In this document: piece by piece, positions 17,103-29,735 of the stretch
Layout: each line of letters opens with the position of its first letter
Position numbering within the stretch: the stretch's first letter is position 1
From: Terribacillus sp. DMT04
GTDB taxonomy: Bacteria > Bacillota > Bacilli > Bacillales > Amphibacillaceae
NCBI RefSeq assembly: GCF_019056395.1
Contig: NZ_CP077639.1
Coordinates: forward strand, 870,001-934,000
Direction: 5' to 3'
Length of the DNA stretch: 64,000 nucleotides
Position numbers and translations under genes: made by a program
Notes under the pieces: model-generated
The model's input: the letters and a program-made list of their open reading frames with translations, nothing else
What the model was told of the DNA's origin: nothing
The model's database searches: none

Positions 17103-18059
17103 ATGCAAGTTCTTGTAGCGTTGAGAGTAGATCAGCAGATGAAGTGGCATTTTGAGACTTCTTATCCAAGTGTAACATTCCATTACAGTACAGAAAAAGA
17201 CGAAGTGGCTGAGCTAATCAAGAAAGCAGAGATACTAGTAACCGGCGGAAGAGGAGCGGACGAAGATTCCATTCGCACAGCAGATAAGCTCAAATGGGTT
17301 CATGTCATTTCTGCTGGAGTCGATACCCTGCCGCTTGAATTGATGCGTGAAAAAGGTATCATGCTGACGAACGCCAATGGCATACACCGTATACAAATGG
17401 CTGAATACGCGATTTCTTCTATTTTAGCAGTAGCCCGTAAAGAGCGTGACTATCTGAAAAAGCAGGAAGAACATGTATGGGATAAAGAGCTGAAGATTGA
17501 TGAAATTACCGCAAAAAGACTCGTGGTAGTTGGAGCTGGTGCAATTGGACAGGAAGTTGCGCGCTTAGGCAAGGCCTTTCGTATGCATACAATTGGCGTG
17601 AGCCGCAGCGGCTCCTCAAAAGAGCATTTTGATGAAGTGTATAAACAGACTGAGGTTGAATCAGTATTGCCGCATGCAGACTACTTAATTTCTATTCTTC
17701 CAAGTACAAAGGAAACGAAGTACTTCTATAAGAAAGAACACTTTGATCAAATGCCAAAGCACGCAGTATTCCTGAATATGGGTCGCGGAGACGCAGTAGC
17801 GACCGATGTGTTGCTTGACGCTTTGAATCAAGGCAAAATAAAAGCAGCCGTACTAGATGTGTTTGAGGAAGAGCCGCTTCCGGAGGGCCATCCATTCTGG
17901 GATCACCCTCGTGTTATCCTGACTCCGCATATGGCAGGTCAATCTCCTCATTATATGGAACGAGCAATGAATATCTTTGAGCAAAATTTAGGTCTCTATA
18001 CCGAAGACGCAAAGGAAAAGCAATATATAAATAAAATTGATTTGAACAGAGGATACTAA
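17103..18059 (+). CDS. D-isomer-specific 2-hydroxyacid dehydrogenase
   Basis: A 318-residue NAD(P)-dependent dehydrogenase of the glyoxylate/hydroxypyruvate reductase type. Features are WVHVISAGVDTLPL, the Rossmann motif VVGAGAIGQEVARLGKAF, LPSTKETKYF, NMGRGDAVATD with the substrate-binding Arg region, EEEPLPEGHPFWDHP with the catalytic Glu, and LTPHMAGQSP with the catalytic His. The substrate is not predicted. The start is the ATG at 17103, 6 bases after GGAGGGG; a TTG at 17088 overlaps the ribosome binding site. Its TAA shares a base with the ATG of the next gene, so translation is likely coupled. Confidence 0.88.
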   Translation: MQVLVALRVDQQMKWHFETSYPSVTFHYSTEKDEVAELIKKAEILVTGGRGADEDSIRTADKLKWVHVISAGVDTLPLELMREKGIMLTNANGIHRIQMAEYAISSILAVARKERDYLKKQEEHVWDKELKIDEITAKRLVVVGAGAIGQEVARLGKAFRMHTIGVSRSGSSKEHFDEVYKQTEVESVLPHADYLISILPSTKETKYFYKKEHFDQMPKHAVFLNMGRGDAVATDVLLDALNQGKIKAAVLDVFEEEPLPEGHPFWDHPRVILTPHMAGQSPHYMERAMNIFEQNLGLYTEDAKEKQYINKIDLNRGY

Positions 18060-18604
18060 TGAAAATCTACACAAAAACAGGCGATAAGGGAGATACATCT
18101 CTTATCTATGGCGCACGTGTTCCTAAAAATCATCCTCGGGTAGAAGCATATGGTACCTTAGATGAAGCGAATGCGGCAATCGGTACAGCAGTCAGTCTGC
18201 TGACCGCAGAAAGCGAATCATTTATAAAATCCTTGCAGCGTGTGCAGACATTGCTGTTTCATGCCGGCAGTGAACTGGCAACACCAGCTGATAAAGAAGT
18301 ACATTGGAAGTTAGCGCCTAAGCATACCGAGATGCTGGAAAAAGAAGTCGATCAGTGGGCGGCCGAACTGCCAGCATTGAAGCAATTCATTCTGCCAGGC
18401 GGCTGTCCAAGTGCTGCTGCACTGCACCAGGCAAGAACAATTGTAAGGCGAGCAGAACGGTTAATTGTGTCTATGGAAACAGAAGCACGCACGGAAGAAG
18501 TCCTTCGTTTTGTTAACCGTTTATCGGATTATCTTTTCACAGCGGCTAGGTATGCTAATCTTCTGCATGAGACAGAAGAGGTGCTGCTTGTACCGGATAT
18601 TTGA
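18059..18604 (+). CDS. Cob(I)alamin adenosyltransferase, PduO type
   Basis: A 181-residue ATP:cob(I)alamin adenosyltransferase (B. subtilis YvqK type) that makes adenosylcobalamin. The N terminus MKIYTKTGDKGDTSL is the ATP-binding signature, RVEAYGTLDEANAAIG and QTLLFHAGSELATP follow, and the C-terminal part holds LPGG, RTIVRRAERLIVS and FVNRLSDYLFTAAR, all hallmarks of the PduO family. It overlaps the upstream dehydrogenase gene by one base (TAATG), so the two form an operon. No cobalamin riboswitch was seen upstream. No B12-dependent enzyme is encoded in the window. Confidence 0.92.
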   Translation: MKIYTKTGDKGDTSLIYGARVPKNHPRVEAYGTLDEANAAIGTAVSLLTAESESFIKSLQRVQTLLFHAGSELATPADKEVHWKLAPKHTEMLEKEVDQWAAELPALKQFILPGGCPSAAALHQARTIVRRAERLIVSMETEARTEEVLRFVNRLSDYLFTAARYANLLHETEEVLLVPDI

Positions 18605-18623
18605 TACAGCTATGGTTTTTTTA

Positions 18624-18653
18624 TTGACAAGATAAGGGAGACGGCATTACAAT
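18624..18653 (+). promoter_or_regulatory. Putative sigma-A promoter of perR
   Basis: TTGACA (18624-18629) and TACAAT (18648-18653) are 18 bases apart. A second TATAAT occurs at 18664. The stretch around 18664-18680 only weakly resembles a Per box (TTATAATNATTATAA), so autoregulation is possible but not shown. Confidence 0.55.
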
Positions 18654-18731
18654 TTAGAAGAAGTATAATCTAATAATAGTCATCGTTTAGAAATAATGTA
18701 TTATCTACAAGTGAAAGCGAGGTGCATGACG

Positions 18732-19169
18732 GTGTCTGAACAGAGATTACAAGCAGCAGTGGAGCGACTAAAAGAATCCGGCGTCAGAATTACACCACAG
18801 CGTCATGCGGTGCTTGAGTTCTTGCTGAATTCCAAGATCCATCCTACCGCTGATGATATCTATCGAGCGCTGGAGGATAAGTTTCCGAATATGAGCGTGG
18901 CGACGGTTTATAATAACCTTCGCGTATTTCGTGAGAACGGTCTGGTGCGAGAATTAACATATGGAGATTCTTCCAGCCGATTCGACTGTGATACGGAAGA
19001 ACATTATCACTTGATTTGTGATCAGTGTGGCAAAATCGTCGACTTCCATTATCCAAGCCTTTATGAAGTAGAGAAACTCGCTGCCCAGGTGACAAACTTT
19101 GATGTAACGCATCACCGTTTGGAACTGTATGGTACGTGCCCGGATTGTCAGCAAACAACCAAGCATTAA
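18732..19169 (+). CDS. perR: Peroxide-responsive repressor PerR
   Basis: A 145-residue Fur-family repressor that senses H2O2 through iron-catalysed histidine oxidation. Counted from the GTG at 18732, every functional residue falls at the B. subtilis PerR number: regulatory metal ligands His37, Asp85, His91, His93 and Asp104, and structural zinc Cys96, Cys99, Cys136 and Cys139. Asp104 is the residue that marks PerR rather than Fur. The DNA-binding domain contains [11 protein letters not shown] and [16 protein letters not shown]. This numbering and a GAGGTG 7 bases before the GTG decide the start over the ATG codons at 18696 and 18726. A likely promoter lies at 18624 and a terminator follows. 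Confidence 0.96.
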   Translation: MSEQRLQAAVERLKESGVRITPQRHAVLEFLLNSKIHPTADDIYRALEDKFPNMSVATVYNNLRVFRENGLVRELTYGDSSSRFDCDTEEHYHLICDQCGKIVDFHYPSLYEVEKLAAQVTNFDVTHHRLELYGTCPDCQQTTKH

Positions 19170-19198
19170 CCTCAGCGGATTTCTTCTATAGATAGAAA

Positions 19199-19238
19199 AG
19201 CCTTTGTCACTTTTTCGTGATGAAGGTTTTTCTTTTTG
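19199..19238 (+). terminator. Intrinsic terminator after perR
   Basis: CCTTTGTCAC (19201-19210) pairs with GTGATGAAGG (19217-19226), a 10-bp stem with two G-T pairs, followed by TTTTTCTTTTT. Confidence 0.8.
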
Positions 19239-19316
19239 TCCTTTTAAAAGGGAATTTGAAGAAGTATGTTGAATTATTACTAAAATATATAGAAAACAGC
19301 AGCGGAGGGATTTGCC

Positions 19317-20186
19317 TTGGAGAACATTCTTCGACCAATATATCAAGAACGTGCAAGTATGCCGAATACACTTGGAATAATCTTAGTAGAGAAAACGCGC
19401 CCCAATAGCCCGACAACCGATAACTTTGATATGATCCTGCTTATCATTGTAAAAGATGCTAAGGAACCATGGTATACGAAGCATTACAGTTATGAAGGAA
19501 GAATTGCTGCGATGCACATTGTCGAAGAGTCGCTGCTTCAGTACTGGATCGATACAAGTACATATAGACGTGCTGTTGAATGGATCTTCGAGGGAAAGGT
19601 CGTCTTCGATCGGAATGAATATATCGATAACTTAAAACATGAGCTGGCAAGCTTTCCTTATGAGAAGCGGAAGCTGAAGATGACAATCGAGTTTGCGAAG
19701 CTGATTCGTGCTTATGCAGAAACAAAAGATCTTCATGACAGCGGACAATTCTTAGATGCTTATACAAGGATGGTCAGATGTTTGCATTATTTAGCACGGC
19801 TTTCGATTATTGAAAAAGGACATCATCCGGAAGTAACCGTTTGGAATCAAGTGCGTAGAATAGATTCGGAAGTATATAAGCTTTGCGAAGAATTTATTCA
19901 AAGCAATGAAGAAACGGATCAGCGTGTGCAGCTGATGCTGCTCGCTGTTAATGTCGCTATCAATGCCAGGTCACACTCCGCCGCGCATCATTTGCTGAGC
20001 GTTATGCGTGTGAAGGAAGAAGCTTGGACTTTTGGCGAACTGAAGAACCGGCCGGAAGTGGAAGCATATGCTGCTGATTTGAGTGCGCTACTTAACTATT
20101 TAGAGGAAAAAGAGATTATTGAAGCGGTGCTGACTGAGACAAAAGGAAAAGCAATTTATCATCGAGAGTACCAAATCAAAGAATAA
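19317..20186 (+). CDS. ygxA: YgxA, nucleotidyltransferase-like protein
   Basis: A 289-residue protein matching B. subtilis YgxA, the gene just before the rrnD operon; its function is unknown and it is annotated as nucleotidyltransferase-like. The N-terminal part has an alpha/beta character with DNFDMILLIIVKD, which could be the divergent nucleotidyltransferase core. The C-terminal half is helical (YEKRKLKMTIEFAKLIRAY and MVRCLHYLARLSIIEKG). Translation starts at a TTG 7 bases after GGAGGG. The small gene ygzB, between perR and ygxA in B. subtilis, is absent. Confidence 0.83.
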   Translation: MENILRPIYQERASMPNTLGIILVEKTRPNSPTTDNFDMILLIIVKDAKEPWYTKHYSYEGRIAAMHIVEESLLQYWIDTSTYRRAVEWIFEGKVVFDRNEYIDNLKHELASFPYEKRKLKMTIEFAKLIRAYAETKDLHDSGQFLDAYTRMVRCLHYLARLSIIEKGHHPEVTVWNQVRRIDSEVYKLCEEFIQSNEETDQRVQLMLLAVNVAINARSHSAAHHLLSVMRVKEEAWTFGELKNRPEVEAYAADLSALLNYLEEKEIIEAVLTETKGKAIYHREYQIKE

Positions 20187-20342
20187 TGATAACTGGATAA
20201 GTGGGCAGCTTTTGTTTTCTAAAGGCTGCCCTAGTGAGAAAGAAAGCTTGTATCACGTTGTTTCTAGCATACTGCTGTGATAAGTTGGGAAAGCTATATT
20301 ATCGTGTTATTAATTAGTTTTATGGTTTTCTCAAAAAAACTG

Positions 20343-20372
20343 TTGACGATAGATAAAACAGCGTGTTATATT
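20343..20372 (+). promoter_or_regulatory. rRNA operon promoter P1
   Basis: TTGACG (20343-20348) and TATATT (20367-20372) with an 18-base spacer. The preceding 150 bases after ygxA show a GGGCAGC/GCTGCCC inverted repeat (near 20202-20230) but no gene. Confidence 0.75.
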
Positions 20373-20426
20373 TGTATGCGTCGCCGATGAGCATCAACGG
20401 CTGACAAACAGAAAATAAAAAACATG

Positions 20427-20456
20427 TTGACAACGAAAGTTGAAACATGATATGAT
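20427..20456 (+). promoter_or_regulatory. rRNA operon promoter P2
   Basis: TTGACA (20427-20432) and TATGAT (20451-20456) with an 18-base spacer, 84 bases after P1. Tandem promoters are normal for Bacillus rRNA operons. The leader that follows contains GATCTTTGAAAACTGAAC (from 20491), which includes a boxA-like antitermination region and pairs with sequence after 16S. Confidence 0.85.
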
Positions 20457-20583
20457 GTTCTAGTCGCCAATTGAGCGGCGGAACAAAATTGATCTTTGAA
20501 AACTGAACAAAACAACCAATTACGAACTAAACGACATGGTCTTTTATAAGATCAACGTCAGCGCAAGAAGCAAAGTATCACAC

Positions 20584-22152
<1,569 letters not shown>

Positions 22153-22330
22153 ATAATTGGAACTACTACTTCGTAGTAGACAAATCGTAATTGGTTGTTT
22201 GTTCAGTTTTGAGAGATCAAACTCTCTTGTGAACCTTGAAAACTAGATAAGAAACAACATGCCAGAACATCAAACTTTAAAGCAATGACAATTTTTATTG
22301 TCGCAAATTTTTAGCATCATGCGTTTAATT

Positions 22331-25254
<2,924 letters not shown>

Positions 25255-25513
25255 AAAACGAAAAGCGAAAGAAACCGTTTAGAAACGGAGGAATAAGTGA
25301 GAAAGCCCGGAGTGAAGTGTATTTCTTCACGCAGGGATTTATCGCTTAAGCCGTAGTTTCTGGTTTCTGTAGCTGGATCTAGCTCAACGCAGCTAGAACT
25401 TAGTAAGTCAACGCCAAAGACCAAGCACTCCGGTGCTTGGCAGCGCATGAGATGTAAAAGCATGAAGTTTCTTATCTAGTTTTGAGGGTTCATCCAATTG
25501 AATTCTTGATTTG

Positions 25514-25626
25514 TCTGGTGGTAATAGCGAAGAGGTCACACCTGTTCCCATGCCGAACACAGCAGTTAAGCTCTTCAGCGCCGATGGTAGTTGGGTTCGC
25601 CCTGCGAGAGTAGGACGCTGCCAGGC
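25514..25626 (+). rRNA. rrf: 5S ribosomal RNA, copy 1
   Basis: About 113 bases beginning TCTGGTGGTAATAGCG and ending ACGCTGCCAGGC, with internal CCATGCCGAACAC and AGTAGGACGC. It closes the rRNA operon and starts the segment duplicated at 38990. The 259-base 23S-5S spacer holds the right arm of the 23S processing stem and a hairpin CCAAGCAC/GTGCTTGG near 25421. Confidence 0.96.
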
Positions 25627-25638
25627 AATCTTGATTAT

Positions 25639-25713
25639 TCCACAGTAGCTCAGTGGTAGAGCTATCGGCTGTTAACCGATCGGTCGCAGGTTCGAATCCT
25701 GCCTGTGGAGCCA
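25639..25713 (+). tRNA. tRNA-Asn (GTT)
   Basis: Full cloverleaf with anticodon loop CTGTTAA and encoded CCA. First of 13 tRNA genes following 5S; identical to the copy at 39115. Confidence 0.97.
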
Positions 25714-25714
25714 T

Positions 25715-25806
25715 GGAGAGCTGTCCGAGTGGCCGAAGGAGCACGATTGGAAATCGTGTAGACTGTTAACGCGGTCTCGAGGGTTCGAATCCCTCGCTCT
25801 CCGCCA
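25715..25806 (+). tRNA. tRNA-Ser (GGA)
   Basis: Class II tRNA with a long variable arm, anticodon GGA and encoded CCA. It is the only tRNA that differs between the two arrays (three bases, one in the D arm and two in the variable arm). Confidence 0.97.
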
Positions 25807-25822
25807 TAAGACTTACATAGAT

Positions 25823-25897
25823 GGCCCGTTGGTCAAGCGGTTAAGACACCGCCCTTTCACGGCGGTAACACGGGTTCGAATCCCGTACGGGTCACCA
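25823..25897 (+). tRNA. tRNA-Glu (TTC)
   Basis: Anticodon loop CTTTCAC, encoded CCA. Same sequence as the copy at 39300. Confidence 0.97.
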
Positions 25898-25921
25898 TTA
25901 TACTTTATCAAGACCAATCCT

Positions 25922-25997
25922 GGAGGATTAGCTCAGCTGGGAGAGCATCTGCCTTACAAGCAGAGGGTCGGCGGTTCGAGCCCGTCATCCTCCACCA
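25922..25997 (+). tRNA. tRNA-Val (TAC)
   Basis: Anticodon loop CTTACAA, encoded CCA. Confidence 0.97.
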
Positions 25998-26033
25998 TAT
26001 GAATTTAACTTCATATCTATTACCTTTTATTAT

Positions 26034-26259
<226 letters not shown>

Positions 26260-26277
26260 ATTGATAATCTATTAAGT

Positions 26278-26354
26278 GGTCCGGTAGTTCAGTTGGTTAG
26301 AATGCCTGCCTGTCACGCAGGAGGTCGCGGGTTCGAGTCCCGTCCGGACCGCCA
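26278..26354 (+). tRNA. tRNA-Asp (GTC)
   Basis: Anticodon loop CTGTCAC, acceptor GGTCCGG/CCGGACC, encoded CCA. Confidence 0.97.
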
Positions 26355-26381
26355 CTTATACAACATGTATATCTTATGTAT

Positions 26382-26454
<73 letters not shown>

Positions 26455-26462
26455 CTCTAATC

Positions 26463-26548
26463 GGAGGGATAGCGAAGTTGGCCAAACGCGGCGGACTGTA
26501 AATCCGCTCCCATCGGGTTCGTAGGTTCGAGTCCTACTCCCTCCACCA
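26463..26548 (+). tRNA. tRNA-Tyr (GTA)
   Basis: Class II tRNA with a long variable arm, anticodon loop CTGTAAA, encoded CCA. In B. subtilis trnD a tRNA-Thr precedes it; it is missing here. Confidence 0.97.
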
Positions 26549-26549
26549 T

Positions 26550-26623
26550 AGGGGTATAGTTCAATGGTAGAACAACGGTCTCCAAAACCGTCGATGTGGG
26601 TTCAACTCCTACTACCCCTGCCA
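26550..26623 (+). tRNA. tRNA-Trp (CCA)
   Basis: Anticodon loop CTCCAAA, encoded 3' CCA, one base after tRNA-Tyr. Confidence 0.97.
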
Positions 26624-26640
26624 TTTTATTTTAATTCTAT

Positions 26641-26714
26641 GGCGGTCGTGGCGAAGTGGTTAACGCACCGGATTGTGGCTCCGGCATTCGTGGGTTCAAT
26701 CCCCATCGATCGCC
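26641..26714 (+). tRNA. tRNA-His (GTG), CCA not encoded
   Basis: Anticodon loop TTGTGGC, with the extra G-1 facing discriminator C. CTC follows instead of CCA. Confidence 0.95.
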
Positions 26715-26787
26715 CTCTATATAGCTTTTAGGCTATAGCCAAGAAAAAGGGTAGGATTCCTAGTGGAATCCTATGCCTATATCTTAT
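26715..26787 (+). other. Structured spacer between tRNA-His and tRNA-Gly, array 1
   Basis: Two hairpins, ATAGC/GCTAT (near 26718-26733) and GGATTCC/GGAATCC (near 26752-26769) with a TAGT loop. The same stems are kept in array 2 with a different loop. B. subtilis has tRNA-Gln here; I see no tRNA-Gln remnant that I can align by eye. Confidence 0.6.
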
Positions 26788-26862
26788 GCGAAAGTAGTTC
26801 AGTGGTAGAACACCACCTTGCCAAGGTGGGGGTCGCGGGTTCGAATCCCGTCTTTCGCTCCA
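26788..26862 (+). tRNA. tRNA-Gly (GCC)
   Basis: Anticodon loop TTGCCAA, discriminator T, encoded CCA. Confidence 0.97.
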
Positions 26863-26869
26863 TAATATT

Positions 26870-26943
26870 GGCGGCATAGCCAAGTGGTAAGGCAAAGGTC
26901 TGCAACACCTTGACCACCGGTTCAAATCCGGTTGCCGCCTCCA
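26870..26943 (+). tRNA. tRNA-Cys (GCA)
   Basis: Anticodon loop CTGCAAC, discriminator T, encoded CCA. Confidence 0.97.
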
Positions 26944-26958
26944 TTGCATTTGCAATAT

Positions 26959-27040
26959 GCCGGTGTGGCGGAATTGGCAGACGCGCACGACTCAAAATCG
27001 TGTTCCGCAAGGAGTGCCGGTTCGACCCCGGCCACCGGTA
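26959..27040 (+). tRNA. tRNA-Leu (CAA), CCA not encoded
   Basis: Class II tRNA with anticodon loop CTCAAAA. The 3' end reads TCA instead of CCA after discriminator A, in both arrays. Last tRNA of array 1. Confidence 0.95.
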
Positions 27041-27072
27041 TCATCAGACAGTATGCCAAAGCTGTCAAATTA

Positions 27073-27104
27073 AGACGCTAACGTTAAGTTAGGGTCTTTT
27101 TTGC
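27073..27104 (+). terminator. Intrinsic terminator of the rRNA-tRNA operon
   Basis: AGACGCTAAC pairs with GTTAGGGTCT, followed by six T. The right arm is nearly the same as those of the terminators at 31067 and 33984. Confidence 0.88.
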
Positions 27105-27597
27105 GTTCAATTATTTATTAAAAGATATAGATGGGACGTATACTATGTATCAGGTCAAGCAGTTTCTCTTACTAGGGTAAAGAACTTTGAAGAGGATTAT
27201 TCTATGTAAAAAGTGAAGATAAATTATCGAAGTAATTTCCGGGAGATAATAAACATAGATTTTAGGAATGAGTTTGGATTCACTTGATAGAACGATGTAA
27301 ATATCCTCCTCTTCATTACTAGTTACAGGAGTATCAAATTTAGGTGCATAGGTTTACTTAAGAGCTGTTATAACTGCTGCTGCTGATTCATTAGAAAGTG
27401 CTTTTGTATAGTTAGTTCTTGATTTATTAAGTAGTAGCAATAATGCAGATTTGTATTATAAAAGCGTTGTTTGATTGAGCTTGTGAATTTTCCTGCGTTT
27501 TTCTGTTTTGTCCCGCTTAAGTAAAACCGTTAAGCTATTCGTCATGTTTATTTACTCAGAAATTTTAGCTGTTAATATTATCTGGAGGAGAATGTGT
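27105..27597 (-). pseudogene. Gap with a possible decayed minus-strand gene remnant
   Basis: No intact gene is seen in this roughly 490-base gap. On the minus strand, from about 27430 to 27240, one frame reads protein-like text with a single in-frame stop at 27354-27356: YTKALSNESAAAVITALK, stop, then TYAPKFDTPVTSNEEEDIYI and VLSSESKLIPK. The composition looks like former coding sequence, but I do not recognise the protein, and it has neither a start nor an intact end. Confidence 0.35.
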
Positions 27598-28056
27598 ATG
27601 GCTCAAATATCAATTCAGGAATTAACTGTAAAAAATATGTATGCATGTCTAAACCTAAAGCTAGCAGAGGATCAAGTTGCTCGAATTGCTCCTAATGTCT
27701 ACTCTATTGCAGAGTCTAAGGTACATTCCAATTTTACACCGTACGCCATACATTTGGATGATGAAGTTATAGGTTTTGTGATAACGGAATATGATCCAGA
27801 CGAGATTGAAGAAAGGAAGCATTGGATTCCTAGATTTATGATTGATGTCTCTTATCAAAGAAAAGGATACGGGAAAGAGGCAATGCAGCAAGTCATAGAT
27901 ATGCTTAATAAGAATGATGACTGTCATTATATTGGTCTTTCAACAGAACCAGATAATTATTCGGCACTTCGATTTTATGAATCACTTGGATTCATAAACA
28001 CAGGCGAGTTGTTAGAGGAAAGTGAAACTATTTTACTTTTAAAAGTTAGTCGGTAA
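27598..28056 (+). CDS. GNAT family N-acetyltransferase
   Basis: A 152-residue acetyltransferase. The acetyl-CoA-binding motif A is visible as RFMIDVSYQRKGYGKEAMQ near residues 80-100, followed by STEPDNYSALRFYESLGF (motif B). The length and layout resemble the spermine/spermidine acetyltransferase BltD group of Bacillus, but the substrate cannot be assigned. The ATG at 27598 follows GGAGGAG with a 7-base gap; the open frame extends 30 codons upstream without a ribosome binding site. It faces the cstA-like gene and shares its bidirectional terminator. Confidence 0.8.
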   Translation: MAQISIQELTVKNMYACLNLKLAEDQVARIAPNVYSIAESKVHSNFTPYAIHLDDEVIGFVITEYDPDEIEERKHWIPRFMIDVSYQRKGYGKEAMQQVIDMLNKNDDCHYIGLSTEPDNYSALRFYESLGFINTGELLEESETILLLKVSR

Positions 28057-28184
28057 CCTTTGATAAATATCTTATTAGAAAGATAAAGTGAACAATAGCA
28101 TTCTTCAACAAACTGCAGTACTTTAGTCTGAGAATATTTATTAAGGCGTTTGCTAAACAAGCATCCTCTCTTACCTATAAGAAC

Positions 28185-28223
28185 AAAAGGAGTTAGGTGA
28201 ATGCGCTCACCTAACTCCTTTTT
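28185..28223. terminator. Bidirectional terminator GNAT gene / cstA
   Basis: AAAAGGAGTTAGGTGA and TCACCTAACTCCTTTT form a perfect 16-bp stem with a 6-base loop. Confidence 0.88.
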
Positions 28224-28225
28224 AA

Positions 28226-29686
28226 TTAATTGATTTTCTCAGCTTTACGAAGAGGAAGTACTTCCATATCGACAGCTAAGTTTTCTTTTCTATTTTTGCT
28301 TCCTTTCCAGAAGAACAGAGCAGTGATGATGGCTGTTATGATAATACCTCCTGTATGTGCTGTCCCATAGGATAAGCCAAAACCGAGATTACTATCGTAA
28401 AGGATGTAAGTTAACACCATATCAGTAATGAATAACGCTGGAAGTAAGGCGATGAAGTAGTTTTTCTTTTTCACAAACAGATACATGGTGCCGATCCAAA
28501 GAGCAAGTGCTGCCGTTCCTTGGTTGGCAAATGAGAAATAGCGCCATAAGAGATTAAAATCAATGGTTGTTAACCAGTAGGAAACTACAAACATCGGAAT
28601 CGCAATCGCTAACCGTTTTGCTGTTTTGGTCTGGCTTATATTGATGTAATCGGCAATAATATTTCGTGCTGCTCGGAACGCTGTATCACCAGAGGTAATT
28701 GGTAACACTACTGCACCAAGAACGGCTATTGTACCGCCAACCGCTCCTAGTAAGGTCATGGAGATTTCACTAACTACCAGGGAAGCTGTACCCTCATTTA
28801 TTAACCCTTGCAGACTTTGTCCATCAAAGATTGTCATTGCGGCGGCTGCCCATATCATTGCGATAACACCTTCGGCAATCATCATGCCGTAAAAAATATA
28901 ACGTCCTTGTTTTTCATTTTGTGTTGTTCTTGAGATAAGTGGAGATTGTGTTGCGTGAAATCCTGATAATGCACCACAAGTAATTGTTAAGAATAGTATC
29001 GGAAATATGGGTGAATTAGCCGGGTGCATATTTGTTAATGATAATTCAGGGATTGAATAGCCTTTAATTAATAACGCGGCACCTACAGCGATTGTACCAA
29101 TAATTAATAGAGCTCCAAAATACGGATAGACGCGCCCAATAATCTTATCAATTGGGAGAATAGTAGATAAAAAATAATAAGCAAAGATAACGAGAATAAT
29201 AGCTACTAAAGCAACCCTGCCATCAATTAAATTATGCAATAGTGAGGCTGGTGTTGTAACAAATACGGTACCAACCAGCAATAAAAGCAGTAAAGCAAAA
29301 ACGTTCACTAAATGACGGGAAACTTTGCCTAGAAACTTTCCGGCAAGTTCCGGAATATGAGCACCTCTATTACGAATGGAGATCATGCCAGTTAAGTAAT
29401 CATGTACTGCTCCAGCAAAGATTGAACCAAGTACAATCCATAAGAATGCTGCAGGGCCGTACAATGCGCCCATAATGGGACCAAAGATAGGACCAGTACC
29501 GGCTATATTTAGTAATTGGATTAATGCATTTTTCTGTTTGTTCATTGGTACATAATCGACACCGTCCTTATTAGCATATGCTGGTGTCTGTCGTTGTTCA
29601 TTCGGTCCAAATACCTTCTCAACGTACTTTCCATACGTGAAATACGCAGCAACCAATGCTAGTATCGCTACAAAAAAAGTAATCAT
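28226..29686 (-). CDS. CstA-family carbon starvation/pyruvate transporter
   Basis: A 486-residue polytopic protein of the CstA family, whose members import peptides or pyruvate. Conserved stretches are YFTYGKYVEKVFG, the NIAGTGPIFGPIMGALYGP motif near residue 60, HDYLTGMISIRNRG near 100, CGALSGFHATQSPLISRT near 255, and ITSGDTAFRAARNIIADY near 345. About 14 to 16 hydrophobic helices are expected. It belongs to the short form of the family, unlike the roughly 700-residue E. coli CstA. The ATG at 29686 lies 5 bases after GGAGGGG; upstream codons of the open frame overlap the promoter and cre site. Confidence 0.85.
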   Translation of the reverse strand: MITFFVAILALVAAYFTYGKYVEKVFGPNEQRQTPAYANKDGVDYVPMNKQKNALIQLLNIAGTGPIFGPIMGALYGPAAFLWIVLGSIFAGAVHDYLTGMISIRNRGAHIPELAGKFLGKVSRHLVNVFALLLLLLVGTVFVTTPASLLHNLIDGRVALVAIILVIFAYYFLSTILPIDKIIGRVYPYFGALLIIGTIAVGAALLIKGYSIPELSLTNMHPANSPIFPILFLTITCGALSGFHATQSPLISRTTQNEKQGRYIFYGMMIAEGVIAMIWAAAAMTIFDGQSLQGLINEGTASLVVSEISMTLLGAVGGTIAVLGAVVLPITSGDTAFRAARNIIADYINISQTKTAKRLAIAIPMFVVSYWLTTIDFNLLWRYFSFANQGTAALALWIGTMYLFVKKKNYFIALLPALFITDMVLTYILYDSNLGFGLSYGTAHTGGIIITAIITALFFWKGSKNRKENLAVDMEVLPLRKAEKIN

Positions 29687-29710
29687 ATTGTTCCCCTCCA
29701 TCAATACATT

Positions 29711-29724
29711 TGTAAACGTTTTCA
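29711..29724 (-). promoter_or_regulatory. CcpA-binding cre site upstream of cstA
   Basis: TGTAAACGTTTTCA matches the cre consensus TGWAANCGNTNWCA at every position and, being nearly palindromic, on both strands. It lies 25-38 bases before the start codon and just downstream of a possible -10 TATAAT (29730-29735, minus strand), a position where CcpA would block transcription when glucose is present. This fits a carbon starvation gene. Confidence 0.75.
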
Positions 29725-29735
29725 TCATTATATTA

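Noticed and set aside
18660-18685. Per box in front of perR
   Set aside because: Only the left half resembles TTATAAT; the right half fits poorly, so it is not listed as an operator.
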